Of a stretch of 64,000 nucleotides of DNA, positions 1 to 15,577 are shown piece after piece (position 1 is the first letter of the stretch; every line of letters starts with the position of its first letter). Position numbers and translations under genes: made by a program. The stretch spans positions 1,740,501-1,804,500 of the forward strand of contig JAQISU010000119.1 of assembly GCA_029339505.1 (NCBI GenBank), written 5' to 3'. The notes under the pieces were generated by a model. It did no database searches. It saw only the letters and a list, made by a program, of their open reading frames with translations, and had not been told where the DNA came from. The stretch is from Unio delphinus. Taxonomy: Eukaryota; Mollusca; Bivalvia; Unionida; Unionidae.

Positions 1-174
1 TCCTACTGTCATGTCTACTGATATTCCGCATGTAAAGGACATTGCCGGAATTTATGTTAGACCATTCGACAGACGGTGTTGGGTTTCCATCTGAAATGCA
101 GGTGACATTCAGGTCTCTTGTCTCATTAACTGTGACACTGGTCTGGTTTGGAACAAATGTTATTTTTGGTGTAT
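1..174 (-). CDS. Immunoglobulin-domain exon (partial, runs off left edge)
   Basis: This is the most 3' exon visible of a minus-strand Ig-superfamily gene. It starts after a good acceptor (tttcag on the minus strand, ending at 175) in phase 1. That phase fits the T left over by the exon ending at 6593, so the junction reads Tyr-Thr-Pro-Lys-Ile-Thr. The domain begins TPKITFVPNQ, then has the B-strand cysteine (LNVTCIS) and the core tryptophan (PSVEW). Its second cysteine lies beyond the window. Several NxT/NxS sites point to an extracellular protein. I-set or C2-set is likely. The exact family member (nephrin-like, DSCAM-like or other) cannot be named. Confidence 0.8.
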
Positions 175-1550
175 CTGAAAGAAAGCAACCAAACAATATT
201 CTCTGGCTTGGTTTGAAAGGGGCAGCACACACAAAAGTAACTGTTCCCACCCATTTCACAATCTCAGTGCTATAATAATCCGTAGAGAAAATTTCACCAA
301 TTCACATAAACTGCTCAAAAGCTGCACATGAGAACCCTGTTATTAATGTATGCAAATTGGGTAGATTTTGCAAGTTCATGTGTACATTTTGTTAGATCTT
401 GCGAGCCAAGGAAAAACTAACTTGATTTTCACATGTGCAGATTCTGCTCATTTGAGAATTTAAATTTTCATATTAAAAAGTAGAACTTAAAAAACATTAT
501 TTTCCATTACATATAACCATGTTTGAAAATAAGGCAGAGTTCTTATTTCTTTTGTGAGTTACCACCTGAGAAACCTGGACTTTGATTTTGATTAAAAACT
601 TATTTCAAATTAAATTTCCTCCAGATTATTGTCAAACAGAAATCATTTTTATTTTGCAATTGCTGTTGCTTTCTTGTTAGTTTATTTAAAACATCAATTT
701 ATTTTCTCACTGAATTTTAGTTTTTTTGACCCAATAGTCTCCTTGATAACTGTTTATGGTTGATGTTTAAGTCAGTAATCCATAAAAAAGGTGAAATGTT
801 TATCTACCAAAAAATATGCCGATTATAAATATAAAAAGGAAAAAAAACTTTCACCCCCAAACATTTTTTACATTAGATAAACATATGATGCAACCCCTGT
901 CTTCAGATTTTGTCTAACTTCTCCAACTCCACTATAAAACTGCAAAACAAATATATAGCCACATATCTGGAAAAGATCAACATTGAGGGCCAGTTCTTTT
1001 TGGCTTAATAAACTCTCAAGTCCTTTTCTTGAAGAGTTGGGGAGCAACATACACTACTAACACTACATCATCTGCTTCCATGCCTAACGTTCGCATGAAA
1101 GTCAATAAAATCTAATACTGACTGCAGACAATGTGGCTATATTACTGAAGAATTGTTAAAGCTATGTTAAAAATCCAAATCACCCCCCCCACACACACAC
1201 ACAGAGAGTGGCAACAATGTACTCTAATAACTGTTTTCAGTGACTTTATTGTATGGAAATGAAAATCCAGCTTCTCTATAAGCTGTGAATGGATTCACTA
1301 TTGTTAAAACTAAATTATTGCCTTTGACCAATATGTATGGTACATAAAATTTAATAAATCTGTAAGAAATTGCTTAATGCTTTAGTAGTAGAGATGATGA
1401 ACAGACCAAGTTTTCAAACAAAAATGAAGCCTCTACGGGGAGAGGGTGAACAGACCGAAACTATTTCAGATAAACTAATATATTACAGTTTCGATTTTGT
1501 ACAAGGTTTCTATTTGTCAAACCAGGACTGTTGCGTCAAGCACAGACTAT
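175..1550. other. Intron of the Ig gene, no gene seen
   Basis: AT-rich intronic DNA with a short (AC)n tract near 1191-1203. I see no exon, RNA gene or mobile element here. It is the left part of the 6.4-kb intron that also hosts the 1551-5770 viral relic. Confidence 0.5.
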
Positions 1551-1571
1551 TTGTTGTTGCGGTTTTGTTAG

Positions 1572-2161
1572 GTGTTACGGTTTTAACCAAATATTTGATC
1601 AAGTCCGATACGATATTTCTAAATTTAATATAATCCATGTCACCGTTGCACCAGGTTTCATGAATATTTCTAAGTGGATGTTTGTCAATTCCATTAAACA
1701 CGGCAACTATATTACAATTGTCCCTGATCACTTTTGGTACTTGAGTATACCTCTGTGTAAAATATATCACATCAGTATTTTTATGCCTACCCCATGAAAT
1801 ATCCTAGCGAAATTTTTTTGTCTAGCATCACATCATCGTACACAACTAGATTGTTAATACTTCCATCAACAGAATCAATACTCAGAGATTATTCAATATC
1901 AGTTATAAATTCAATGATATCCTCATCGATTTTTGATTTTGCTTTCTTGTTAAAATCTTTGAGTACACTGTAACATCGCTGGTCGTCTACACTTGGGGGT
2001 ACCAAATATAGTTTATCCCATTTCATCCATCTCGTTACCAAATTAAGTAACAATCTTGCTTTATCGCTTGCAGATGGATAAATTATAATCATTCTGATTG
2101 AATTTGGCAACATCACATGGTTTTTTAAAAAGTTCCTGTCATCGAGTAGCTGAATAATCAC
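1572..2161 (-). pseudogene. A32-type packaging ATPase relic
   Basis: The minus strand encodes a protein clearly collinear with the ATPase at 36629-37288. Shared stretches include LPNSIR, LLLNL, RWMKWDKLYLV and SVDDQRCYSVLKDFN, and later YFTQRYTQVPKVIRDNCN. The Walker A loop is ruined: the GPSGSGKT of the intact copy is replaced by YPSASDK. The reading frame changes between the two halves, near 1770-1890. Its N-terminus is open back to an alternative start. It is a dead copy of the gene that would pump viral DNA into capsids. Confidence 0.85.
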
Positions 2162-2359
2162 TTACAATTTATGTTCATGTTATTATAAATAATTATGGAT
2201 CTATAGTGTGAAATGTATGACATTTACTAGCACAAATGACTTGACAATAATTATAACAAGCAATAACAGATCAGCACATGCCGGTAAGTGTGTACAATGA
2301 GGTACAAAACATTTTTAATTTATTTCTGTGAAATCAGGTAATGATTTTTAAAAAAATGA

Positions 2360-2713
2360 GGTGATATTGCAGCAAATTTGATAAAACTCCCCGGGACTCC
2401 ATGGGCAAAATATCCAGGAGAAAAACACCTTCCAGGATATAATTACTGTGGTCCTGGAACCAGACTCGATATCCGACCTGATAACCAAGACCAACCCCGA
2501 CCCAGCGAATATCTGATAAACGCTATTGATAAGGCATGTCATGCTCATGATGCTGCTTATAAAAGTAGCAATCTGCAACATAGACATATCGCAGATGTGA
2601 AATTGATTAATGCGTTGAATTCTATTAAGAATAAATCTTTCAAGGAATCATTAGCTAACTGGTTAGTAAGACCTGTGATGAAGGGTAAACTGGTATTAGG
2701 TGGTGGTAATTAA
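2360..2713 (+). pseudogene. Parvovirus-VP1-type phospholipase A2 domain
   Basis: About 115 codons remain open. They hold the calcium-loop motif YNYCGPGTRLD and the catalytic HD..Y motif (AIDKACHAHDAAYKSS), which are diagnostic of the small PLA2 domain found in parvovirus VP1 and some other viruses. The sequence ends with a GGGN tail. A stop (TGA near 2357) lies just upstream, where the complete copy is joined to a zinc-ribbon gene. The open frame is notable because every other gene in this relic is heavily broken. No capsid or NS1 gene is nearby, so it belongs to the Polinton-like relic and not to a parvovirus. Confidence 0.8.
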
Positions 2714-2730
2714 TATTAATATGGAATATA

Positions 2731-3603
2731 TTTATTATTCCCCAAGAGGATATTGATGGGGGTAAATCAGCAATTAATAAACTCACCAGTGTGGCAAAAG
2801 TTAAAAAAGTTACTGCAGCAGATTGGTTATCAAGACAGGTTATATGGCAGATTTATCTACCCCCCCCCCTAAACAAATTCACTTCCCACATTTTGATGTA
2901 AGCATCCCTAATGAAGTTCATCAGGCTGATATATTATTTCTGCCACATGATACTGTTAATAAATGGACATACAAGTATGCATTAACTGTAGTTGATGTTG
3001 CGATTAGATACAAGGAATCTGAACCATTGTTGACGAAGGTGGCATAAGAGGTAGCTTCTCCGTTTGAACAAATTTATCAATGAGGTCCTCTGCAGTAGCC
3101 AAATCTATTACAGATTGATCCTGGCAAGGAATTTCAGGGTGTAGTGTTAACAATGAAGCATCATAACATGATTAGGCAATTGTTGAACGATTTAATCAAA
3201 CACTTTCTGAGCGGTTATTTGGATATCAATACACGAACGAATTCATCGAAGATAAACGATCTCATGAATGGGTCAAGATATTACCAGGTGTGATAACTGC
3301 GTGAAATAATGAAATTACTCGAACAATAAAAATTAAACCTGTTATCATGATAAAAAAAACAACGAATACTCTGCAATGTCACTGTGAGATATTTATATGA
3401 ACCAGGTGAACTTGAAAGTGATAAAAAAGAGCTACTGATCCTATTTGGAGTGTCACATCGCATACAATATCTAACATAACAAGATCCTCGGGTAGACCCA
3501 CAATCTATAGATTAGATTCAACTGCTCCTCAGCGTGGATTTACATGCGAGCAGTTACAAGTAATACCCGAGGATATATAATTACTGCTACGTGGTCTTAA
3601 TTA
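2731..3603 (+). pseudogene. rve-family integrase relic
   Basis: Begins with MEYIYYSPRGY, directly after the PLA2 stop, exactly as in the complete copy. It then follows the integrase at 36095-35130. The first catalytic block (VHQADILFLPHD) and the second (QIDPGKEF) are visible, and the glutamate block survives as IVERFNQ in another frame. Stops and frame changes are frequent (for example near 2755, 3045 and 3300). The C-terminal region (TRSSGRPTIYRLDSTAPQRG) is still recognisable, ending at about 3603. Confidence 0.85.
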
Positions 3604-3639
3604 TCACGGTGATTTCGATGACACTCTAGACAGCTCAAT

Positions 3640-5770
3640 GTTACATTATCTCTGATATGACCATGACTATTATCCTTTCTATACATGGTAAATTGGCGAG
3701 GATCTTTATCCGAATACTGCCATATCATCTTACATTTAAAGCTCGCACAGTGATTATTCTGTTGTTGTTTCATCGTAATTATAAATTTAACATCAATATC
3801 AAATTCTCTGTTATTTTTCTTATTTTGTTGTTTATAACCAACAAGTTTTTTTCTTATATCATCACTGACAATATCACTGATTGTGGTGTCATTAGAATCT
3901 AAAACAACTCTTCAAAGTTGATTTATTCTTCGAACTCTGGTCACTACAAGAAAAACTAAATTCAACCACTCAATGCGATCATCTATGATCCAAACAATCA
4001 TATCATAGATGGTTAATCCATGAGATGAATGTATCGTCATTGCATATCCTAGCGTCCACAGAGATTTATCAGCGTGCAATGCATCTTTGACAACACTGAT
4101 ATCAACCAGAACAATATCATTTAGCACGAGTGTTTGTTTGTTAGTCTGTCCTGGAATATCAACTTCAATATTCTGTCTTTGTGAATCAGCTGGTCTATAA
4201 CACAACGGCACTGGAAGTGTTGCGAATTTTTGTTTATGTGTTTGAAACAACCGCACTGGAAGTGAGTCTCTGACCATCTTTCTACTTTTCACTATCAAAT
4301 CATTTGGTCTCCACGCTTGCCCAAAAACATTTATTCTAAAATTATTTCATGCGCTATTTCACACTGGATTTTTTTCCGGTTGTAATCTGATTAATTTCTT
4401 GAACTCACTTAATTCTAGATCAAGAGATCTATATCAATATTAATTTCTTCATAATATCTACAAAATTCTTCAACCAATTATGTGGAGACAAACTGACAAA
4501 TGGTGGTGGTTGATCATGATCTCCACACATTATCACTGCTGTATTTTTCAGTAACACCCAATCAAGAAACATTTTTAATATATCTAATGACACTGTGCAT
4601 GTTTCATCCCAAATAAAGATTTTTGGAATATATTTCTCACCCATTCAAACAGGAGTCCATGTGTCGCCATTATATCGAAAGAAACTGTGATATGTGCAAG
4701 AATTAACTCCTCGTTGTTTCATCTCTCTTGCAAGTCTGTGTGTTGGTGTTGGTATTAGCACAATCATGTCTGACTTCTCCCGAAATGAATTGATCATTTG
4801 TTTTGTTTTTCCAGATCTGTCACAGCCATTTAAGTAAACTGTTTTATATCTACACACTGGAGCGGATAATGAAGGAGCGTTCTGATATCTGATTATTTTT
4901 CATGTAATTATCTTCAATCATAACATCTGCTGATTTAGAATACCTGTATAACATTTCTTGTTTGATTCTTAATGACCCCCCAACACTCATCAGAATTTGT
5001 AAAACAAGTAGCTGCTTCTTTATGTTTGATATCTATATAAAATGGCGACTCTTACTGCAGTGTCAGGAAATCTATTTACCATCGACAGCAAATTGATAGA
5101 GACATAAGCCAGCATTGACATTCTTAGATGTGTGTATTGCATAGAGTCGACATCGATGTAGATAACAATTGTACCGAATTTTGTTCCATCGGACAAGTAA
5201 GCATATTCACGATCGACATATATATCTCTAGATGTTGCATCCGTGATTATAAAATCGTATAAAGCATCATCTAGAATTAATCGTGAATAATGTCGCTTGT
5301 GATCATATGCTCCACCCTGGGTGAATTTACCGATTATTCTTCTAGCGAGATACTTTGCATTTGTATTATTGACTTCAAAGATTCTCCTTGGATTTTTAAC
5401 AATAAGTTCCTCGTCGAGATCAAGAAATTGTTCCTTGTAATTGCTAATTACACTATCAAGACTATCGGGTAGTGGTAACCAAACTTCAGTTTATGCTCGA
5501 TATGATATGATTGCCTAGGAGACAATCAGCGATATCAGTGTTTTACAATCGATCATATACCGTAATAACACTATTGGTACCCAATGTTTTTCAGATATAT
5601 GTCATCCAAACCAATCATAACAGCACGGATGAAGTCCTTTAGCAATCTCGAATGGTATAAAAATACCAGGTGTCGGGTGTTCGCTCGTACAAGTTTCTTT
5701 CATGGGAATGGTGCATATGGAGTTAAGCATTTGTAGTGATCATTCATAGGATTGAAATTAACTGTGGACG
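3640..5770 (-). pseudogene. PolB-SF1 helicase-HNH relic
   Basis: Minus-strand fragments match the C-terminal two thirds of the fusion gene at 31284-35137. From right to left: a polymerase palm segment (5050-5750); a Walker A region decayed to DRSGKT; HRLAREMKQRGVN and a YHSFFRYN block (4645-4857); the Walker B region (4429-4644); and the C-terminal helicase block with YAMTIHSSHGLTI (3912-4298). The HNH tail survives only faintly at 3660-3900. Many frame changes separate the pieces. Near 5470-5500 the sequence is collinear with the place where the complete copy has its premature stop, and here a different codon stands there. Confidence 0.85.
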
Positions 5771-6592
5771 ATTTTATTGTTGTGGTTTATTATTTTTGCT
5801 CAGATTTTTATATATCTTTTGTATTGTTGTAGAGGTTAAATAAATCACTAATTTACCTGAATGATGTTTAATCTTAACATTCTATTTAGTGAAGAAGCGA
5901 ATTATTTCTAGTACTTATTTCAACATGACAATAATAATTCACAGTTGATACAGCAGAATGTAGGACTTACAAGTAGGACATGTTAGAAATGAAAATCAAA
6001 GATATAATGTAATAATGCATACACAAACAATAATCGAGTCAAAAGAGAGAGGCAGTGTTATAATAGCTCAAGATTGCTAAATTCTTGTCATCATTCAATT
6101 AAATTATACACAAAACTAAATTAGACAGAAACAACAAGAAAATTAAATAAATTACTTTGCAAACAAGTTTTACCATTTCTTTTTAACAATCATGCATGGC
6201 AGCATCGAGATAAGTATCCATGAATTTTTTAATGAGTTTGCGTAAAATAAATGCATTCAAAATTTTTTTCATCTTGGAGTATTGGGAAGGGTTATACGTG
6301 CATCATGCACTTTTTAATGTTTATACCTGTTCAGTTTGGTTGGTTGGTTTATATGCAAATGGGCTTATAAATAAGTATATAAGGTGCTCTTCAAGGATAC
6401 AATCAATTTATAACTCATACAAAAACTGCAGAGAGATGCTAGTATCTAATTTGACTAAAAAAAATTGATAGACAGGCTGACTGATGAAAATACAGATGCT
6501 ATTTATCCCATCTGTTTTCTTCAAAAAGACAGGGGTACAATACATAAATTAACAATAAAAGAAAAGGTTATATTCAGTATTTGATAACTTAC
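5771..6592. other. Intron, nothing recognised
   Basis: AT-rich intronic sequence between the viral relic and the next Ig exon. Open frames here (for example 6220-6468) lack family features and look like chance. Confidence 0.5.
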
Positions 6593-6874
6593 ATTCTACT
6601 TCCAGATTTCTCACCAAGGACTCTACCACTAAGTGCTTGAGAACTGTGAAATTATTTGAAAGATTACAATTGACTGCTAATCCATTGTCACTGGCTGTTA
6701 GATTCTCCAAAAATAAATGGCTGGGTCCATCTGGTTTACCCCTTGTTGAGGCCCATGTAACTGAGGCAGCTGGGTTGCCAGGTTCACTAATGTTACATTC
6801 CAATATGCCAGTTCTGTTCTCTAACCATGGAAAACCATCACTATATGCCAGCACTGCAGGAACAGATGGTGGGT
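6593..6874 (-). CDS. Immunoglobulin-domain exon
   Basis: An exon of 282 nt bounded by an acceptor (gatttcag before 6874) and a GTAAGT donor (after 6593), phase 1 at both ends. It encodes one Ig domain: PPSVPAV, the first cysteine in GILECNIS, a core tryptophan in SVTWAS, the D..G..C signature (LTASDNGLAVNCNLS) and a terminal VESL strand. Several N-glycosylation sequons are present. The symmetrical phase means the domain can be skipped or duplicated without breaking the frame. Confidence 0.85.
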
Positions 6875-9807
<2,933 letters not shown>

Positions 9808-10010
9808 TAGGAGTGGACACAAATATCAATAAACCATGCAGCCAAAAAAAAGTGTAGAAACTGTAGAGATGGACATAACTTTAGAGTTGGTTTATTAGAT
9901 ATAAACCTTAGCTTGCAAAATGACTGTGTTTTCAATATAATACTGCTGGTGTCACCCTCACCCCAAAGCCAACATACTAAACCCAGTATGTTAAATATAC
10001 ATATACTTAC

Positions 10011-10322
10011 ACCAAACATTGATTTGAGACTTGAATGACGAGATCCATGTTCCTTGTTCAGGCACTTGCGTGTCACAATGTAAAAGTCTATTTCTGTAAG
10101 ATCGGTTGAGCATCAGGGTTATTTCACTTTCCAGTATAATGAGGTTTCCACTTTTTGAAATTGACTCTTTAATGTTATCTGTCTTGATCTCATTACCAAC
10201 CCGCCACCTTATCTGTGGGCGTGGCCTGCTGGGACTGGTTACACATTTGATGATCATCTGATCTCCCTCCATGAAGGTTATGGATGAATTACCAGGAATC
10301 AGTGTTACACTGCTCACATACA
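10011..10322 (-). CDS. Immunoglobulin-domain exon
   Basis: An exon of 312 nt, acceptor ttacttacag before 10322 and GTAAGT donor after 10011, phase 1 to phase 1. One Ig domain: VSSVTLIPG, first cysteine in IIKCVTS, an SRPRPQIRW core typical of Ig domains of the nephrin/kirre type, a long EITLML strand and the second cysteine in RLLHCDTQ. The D-x-G-x-Y-x-C pattern is replaced by NRSYRNRLLHC, as in its neighbours at 13.4 and 19.0 kb. The three domains therefore probably arose by duplication. Confidence 0.85.
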
Positions 10323-11740
10323 CTGTAAGTAATTAAACATGTTAAATAAGAGGCCTTAGGTTGCTCACATTTACCGAATAAAAACATATGTAACAGGAGT
10401 TGACCAAGAAATCTGCGACTGTATTAGGTTAATTTCTGACTGAATTTCTTCAAATTAATATGTTAACTGTTTCTGTACTTCAAATTAAAACTGTGTGAAG
10501 ATCAGTATTGAATAAGGATGATAAATGTCTTCAAACCAAAATGATAAATGTCATATTTCTTCTGAGCATATATTTTTGAAAGCAGTCATTTAAATATTTT
10601 TCCAATTGTTTAAATAATCATGAAGGTCTGTGGGTGTGATTCATTTGCATAAAAATAACCAAATAACCACCTTTACTAAAGAATGCTTCCATTTAAAAAT
10701 TCTGCTATGTTTTCAAATATAATCGCTAAAACTAGTTTCCATTTTTAGTAACAGTAGATGATGTTAATTACAAGATGTGATTTCAAAGCTTTTTACCACT
10801 TTTACAATTTAGCAATAAATGCTTGGCTGCATGTAGGTTTCAATTCTGAACAGATAGAGAGATATTAATCAAGATGGATTCCACCTAAATTTATTCAAAT
10901 TCAACTAAAAGGTAATACAAAATAATAATTTTAAAACAAAATTGTGATTTTCAGTAAGAGTAGTGATTTTGGAATATGTGATTTGATATTATTTGCAGAC
11001 ATTCAACACTTCATGCTAGGATTATACATGCCAAATTTAAAAACAATCAGCTGATGATTAGGGAAAAACATTCATTTTCTTCTGTTATTCTACTTGGATA
11101 CATTCAGTCACTTTTGGACAAACTACAGAAACTGGCATCTGTTTTGAAAAGGTTTGCCAAAGGCTTTTCTATATTTTTGTAATGGCAATCAATCTTGATG
11201 AAGTTTCAGTATCTCTGTAAACATTTTATGTTATATCTCTGATTACTTCATGTTTATGTTTATTTGTAAAGTTTTCTCTTCCTACCTTTGGGTTTTTATT
11301 TGGCAATTCTATATATCTGCAATTTCTTTACATGGTACAATACAGCCATGCCATTAATCTATTTAAATAATAATAATAATAAATAAGTTTTGTCTGGAGA
11401 AATTTATATTTCAGTTGCTTTCTAATTCTATGGAATTATAATCATCATAATTGAAATCTTGAAAAATGTAAATCTAAAATCAGCAGGCAAGAAATATATG
11501 TTTGTATCCTGAACTTGCAGTTTGATAATTCCATGCATATAAATATCAGGTACATGTACATCATAAGAATAATACTGATAATCATGCACATATTAATCTT
11601 TGTATATGCCTGAACATCGTATTTATATTAGCAGTTAAGTAAAACAATATCTAGTAAGACCACATCCTGCTATCTGATTTACTGCTTTATTTGTTCTCTC
11701 TCTGCAGTCGTTTGTTTTATCACTGGCACACCAGATAATT
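10323..11740. other. Intron, nothing recognised
   Basis: AT-rich intron with a short (AAT)n run near 11366. No gene or element boundary was recognised. Confidence 0.5.
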
Positions 11741-12290
11741 CGTTCTGAATGCAGTCAGACCAATCAGTGTATTAATTGTGTGACACTTTTTTTGATTGCT
11801 AATTGTGCTTTACCGGCAATGTCACCAATGTTGCCAATAGCCTGGTCATGAACAACATCGATAACTTTCATTTAGTTGCATTGCAATCGTAATCGTATTT
11901 GGATCTAATAATTTATCATAATCTGGACAACTGAATGCTGCAACCACTTTAATTTTCTCTGGAATTTTTAATTTACTACCTTCAGTAAATCAGGCTGGTA
12001 GTTTTGGTTCCAGTTTTGGTGTAACAGAATCTTTCACAATGCCAATTTTTACAATATTTTTTGTCAATACCCTCAAGTATTGTTTTTATTTTTTCTTGCA
12101 ACTGTGGTTGAGTGGCAGCCATTTCAGAAGGAATTACCCATCTAATCTTTTTTATAGTTTTGGTTCTTTTTGTGATTTCTCTTTGGCAGTTTGATCTAAC
12201 GTGACAAGCAGAATTTAGTAACCTACTTCACTGGATTAAACAATTCTCTTGCAATTCCTGAAAATCCCTCTGACACAGAGCTGCCAACCC
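11741..12290 (-). mobile_element. Scrap of a Polinton-like structural region
   Basis: The minus strand reads MKVIDVVHDQAIGNIG and then DIAGKAQ at 11800-11875. This matches the QLSMKAIDVIRDKG...NLAGKA segment of the small structural protein at 28261-28512. Further upstream on the same strand, near 12230-12270, ARELFNPVK resembles EELFKPV of the 240-residue protein at 28862-29581. The order and strand agree with the complete element, with heavy decay between the two blocks. Neither terminal repeats nor other viral genes are present. This is the shortest and perhaps oldest relic in the window. Confidence 0.55.
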
Positions 12291-13415
12291 TCTAGGCTCA
12301 CATATTCATGAAAATGGTGACAATTTTTATTGAATTTTGACATGAATTTGTGAAGTGATCCTAGAGTCTGCGAATATTTGTCAGAACAAATGAATGCATG
12401 GCAAATGTTTGGTATATTCCAAACTCAACTTCGCTTTTTGTGCAATATATTTCTTTTTACTATTCTGAGTTTCATCTGACCCTTGCCACACCATTTTTTA
12501 TATTTGGACATGTATATTGGGGTATAGGGTCAGGTCAGAGTCCATTACCATCGAAAAGTTGGAGTTCGCTGACACCATTTGCATGGGGTAACCTCTTACT
12601 AACTGGCCCAGGGAACTTGAACAAGATGTACCTGCTTTAAATTGATATGAACATGATTTATTTTCTCAAAAAACGTGAGCATAGCATTCGTCTTGTCTGA
12701 CAGGAGAAATGAAAATAAGTTTTTGCTGAAATTTGACATGTATCTGGCTATTTCTGTCCAAGTCACATGACTACAATCTTGCAACCTACATGTCAATGAG
12801 ATCATATAGTCACGTGATATGGACAATACATAAATTTTCAAATTTAAAAGGGGTAACAAGGGTCATAGGAAACTCGGATTATATTTTTCTTGGTGGTGAA
12901 GACATTTTGAAGATAAGTTGTCGAATGGCAATACAAATAGCGTTGCCGGTGCATGCACGGAACTAAATTCCGGTTAGGCCCCAGTTATTCTTAAAAACAT
13001 TTGTAAATTATCTTATATTTATAAATTAAAATACATTAAAATGCTTGCTACCGGGCCAAAAGTACCTAATACAAAAGTTCACTAATACCACGAAAAGTTG
13101 TGCTGGACAGTTTCAGCAACTGTCGATATCATGATTAGCGTTTTGACAGGAAATCAGCTATTATATTGAATAGATTTGGGGAATTCGTGATTTTTTTTCA
13201 TGCAGCGTGAATTCGTCTTTAGGACACTAGAATTTTCATTCCATGCTCAATCTAAATTAATGTGACTTTCAAACATTTTCTAAAACAAACGCTTCTATAA
13301 AACTTGCAAGTATCTTGTTTTTTTTAAATTCTATCTTGTCATACAATACAAACTGTGTTATGTGTGCATATGCAATCCAATCCTTTCATAAACTTAAGAA
13401 GAAATTATTTTCTAC
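12291..13415. other. Intron, nothing recognised
   Basis: Intronic sequence with overlapping open frames on both strands (12398-12966) that show no domain. I could not assign it to an element. Confidence 0.45.
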
Positions 13416-13745
13416 CTGTCACATTGAGGATTGCCTTTGTAGATGTCACCATATCTTTTGGGTCAATGTTATAGCCCTGGCAGAAGAGTTCCATTTCATG
13501 GTCATTATTGGATGGTGTGAATGTTAATGTACTTATTACCTTGTCCAAACCACCATTAGACTCATTTCTTCTGGTAACACCATCTAGTACAGTAACATTC
13601 CCTTCATACCACACAATAATAGAGGCTGGGCGACTGGGTCCTGTTTCACAGTGAAGAATGACGGATGTTCCATTGACAACAGGGAGTTTTGATCCAACAG
13701 CTGTAGATGTGTCATCAAACATCAAAGTTATATTTGGTACTTGCA
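13416..13745 (-). CDS. Immunoglobulin-domain exon
   Basis: An exon of 330 nt, acceptor atttaag before 13745 and donor GTAGAA after 13416, phase 1 to phase 1. The Ig domain starts VQVPNITLMFD. It has its first cysteine in VILHCETG, the SRPASIIVW core, a basic loop (TRRNESNGG), the TLTFTPSNNDHEMELFCQ strand with the second cysteine, and a closing KAILNVTG strand. It is very close in layout to the exon at 19011-19343, which has FIPNNNEHHNKTIYCQ at the same place. Confidence 0.87.
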
Positions 13746-14759
13746 CTTAAATTGTAATTTTAAAAAATGAATAAATAAGACCTAACATTTTACAGACTTG
13801 CTATAGCCTAACAGGTTTACATAATCTATTTCAGGACCAAAAATGTAAGTTGGTATTTAAAGAATATTCTCACATAAACACGCCACAAACACAACTTTTC
13901 CATGGAGAAAAGCTGATTTTGATGCATGAAAATTTATAATTTTTGTCACCAAATAAAGAATAAAACAAAAAGGAATTTGTGAAGTAAAATGGATATTTTG
14001 ATATACATTGTCAGTTTAAAAAATATTAATTATTATTCTAAAATAATAACAATAATAATAATGTGTTTAAAAATTACATTTTAATAATAAACATTCATTT
14101 TTTGATGATTAAACAATTAAAAGTGATTTATTATCAATTTTTGTAATCCATGTCTTTTGCATGCCCATTTAGCTGTTCATGATTAAATCATAACTATTAA
14201 TTATCAGACACTAGACAATCCATGGTCAGATAATATTTGTTGATGAGTAAACAAGTTGATTGTGTATGTTCTAAATAAGAATCTATTTGTTGCAGTGAGT
14301 AAAACATTAGTTGGCATCCTCTGTTCTATAAAGCACGCATTCATTCCCTTTTACACTACTGATGGACACTTTAGAGTTGTACATTAATATTTACAGAATC
14401 CACTAACTTAAATACAGCAAGAATAATCTTGAATTCATCACATTACACACCATCATCTTCAAATGTCCACAATTTTAAATACTGATTTAATTACCAGATA
14501 TTGATATCAATGTTGACATGTTGTTTGATAAAATTTAGTGTATTTTCAAATTCATGGGAGCAATGGAATATGTACCCACAAACAACATCTTCTGAAAGAC
14601 ATTTGCAATCTCAAATGCAATCTCATGAGAAGAACTTCCAAACATTGTTAAGTCAGATATCTGTCAAGCTCACTCACAATAGTAAGACTATATTGTCTTT
14701 TATGCAGCATTTTCATTCAGAACAAATTCTCTAAACTATGTGCTCAAATAAATATTTGA
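13746..14759. other. Intron, nothing recognised
   Basis: AT-rich intron leading into the TAA array. No gene recognised. Confidence 0.45.
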
Positions 14760-14806
14760 TAAATAATAATAATAATAATAATAACAATAATAATACAAAA
14801 ATTAAC

Positions 14807-14864
<58 letters not shown>

Positions 14865-14890
14865 TTACTAATAATAACAATAATAATAAT
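14760..14890. repeat. (TAA)n microsatellite
   Basis: About 130 bp of interrupted taa/aat trinucleotides. Leucine- and isoleucine-rich open frames across it are artefacts. (TAA)n also ends the LINE copies elsewhere in the window, so this could be a LINE tail, but no LINE body is attached. Confidence 0.9.
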
Positions 14891-15522
14891 GTCATGTGGT
14901 AAGGAATAGCCAATACTGCAACAGGTATATGCTAAATCCTGAGGATAAATTTTTTGTTTCATAAATGTATGAAGCTCAATTCTGCAAACAATGAGGTATC
15001 AACCCAGTTAATTGACATGGCCATAGGAACTAGTGACTGGTGCTTTAATTTTACATAACATTGCCATAGGTCAAAGGAACATCAAATGGGGGTCATAAAT
15101 GCACACTTGACAGAATGTTAGGCAGGGACAGTGTCTGATAATTTTGTGAATCAACATCCACTCTGAGTTGAGCAAGGCGTGGGCAACATTAGAATCACAA
15201 GCTTAAATCTATTATCTTGAGAACTGAACAATCAGTAGTTGCTAAACCAACTTGTGGGAATTATAGGGGAAGATAAGCTACTGCATTTATTCATTTGATA
15301 TTATATATTTGCAAATGCTGAATTGAATTATAAACTTTGTATAATGGTTGCAGTGTGCAACATTAGTTTATAGGGATTTGCCTATTTGTGTATACTTTGT
15401 TGGAGTATCGTGTGTAAGGATATATCAGTGCATAGATATGAGCATATCTGTGTACACTTTGTAGAAGTGCAATGTACAGAAATGCATCTGATTATATGAT
15501 AGTAATCTGTATAATAAGATTG

Positions 15523-15577
<55 letters not shown>

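Larger units (their letters stand above)
1551..5770. mobile_element. Decayed right half of a Polinton/adintovirus-like element
   Basis: Segments match the right half of the complete element at 22271-37526, in inverted orientation. From left to right they are packaging ATPase (minus), PLA2 (plus), integrase (plus) and helicase/polymerase (minus). The left limit is near the short stretch corresponding to the inner end of the terminal repeat (ttgatcaagtccgatacgat at 1593). The right limit is inside the polymerase gene and fades near 5770. No duplication or complete terminal repeat was found. Most genes hold several stops and frame changes, so this is much older than the 22-37 kb copy. It lies in an intron of the Ig gene. 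Confidence 0.85.

Noticed and set aside
2360..2713. Endogenous parvovirus suggested by the VP1-type PLA2
   Set aside because: No NS1 helicase or parvovirus capsid is nearby. In both copies the PLA2 lies next to a Polinton-type integrase in the same order, so it belongs to that element.
12398..12966. Overlapping frames in an Ig intron
   Set aside because: They occur on both strands without motifs, so they are probably chance frames.
14731..14962. Leucine- or isoleucine-rich membrane proteins
   Set aside because: They are frames through a (TAA)n array.
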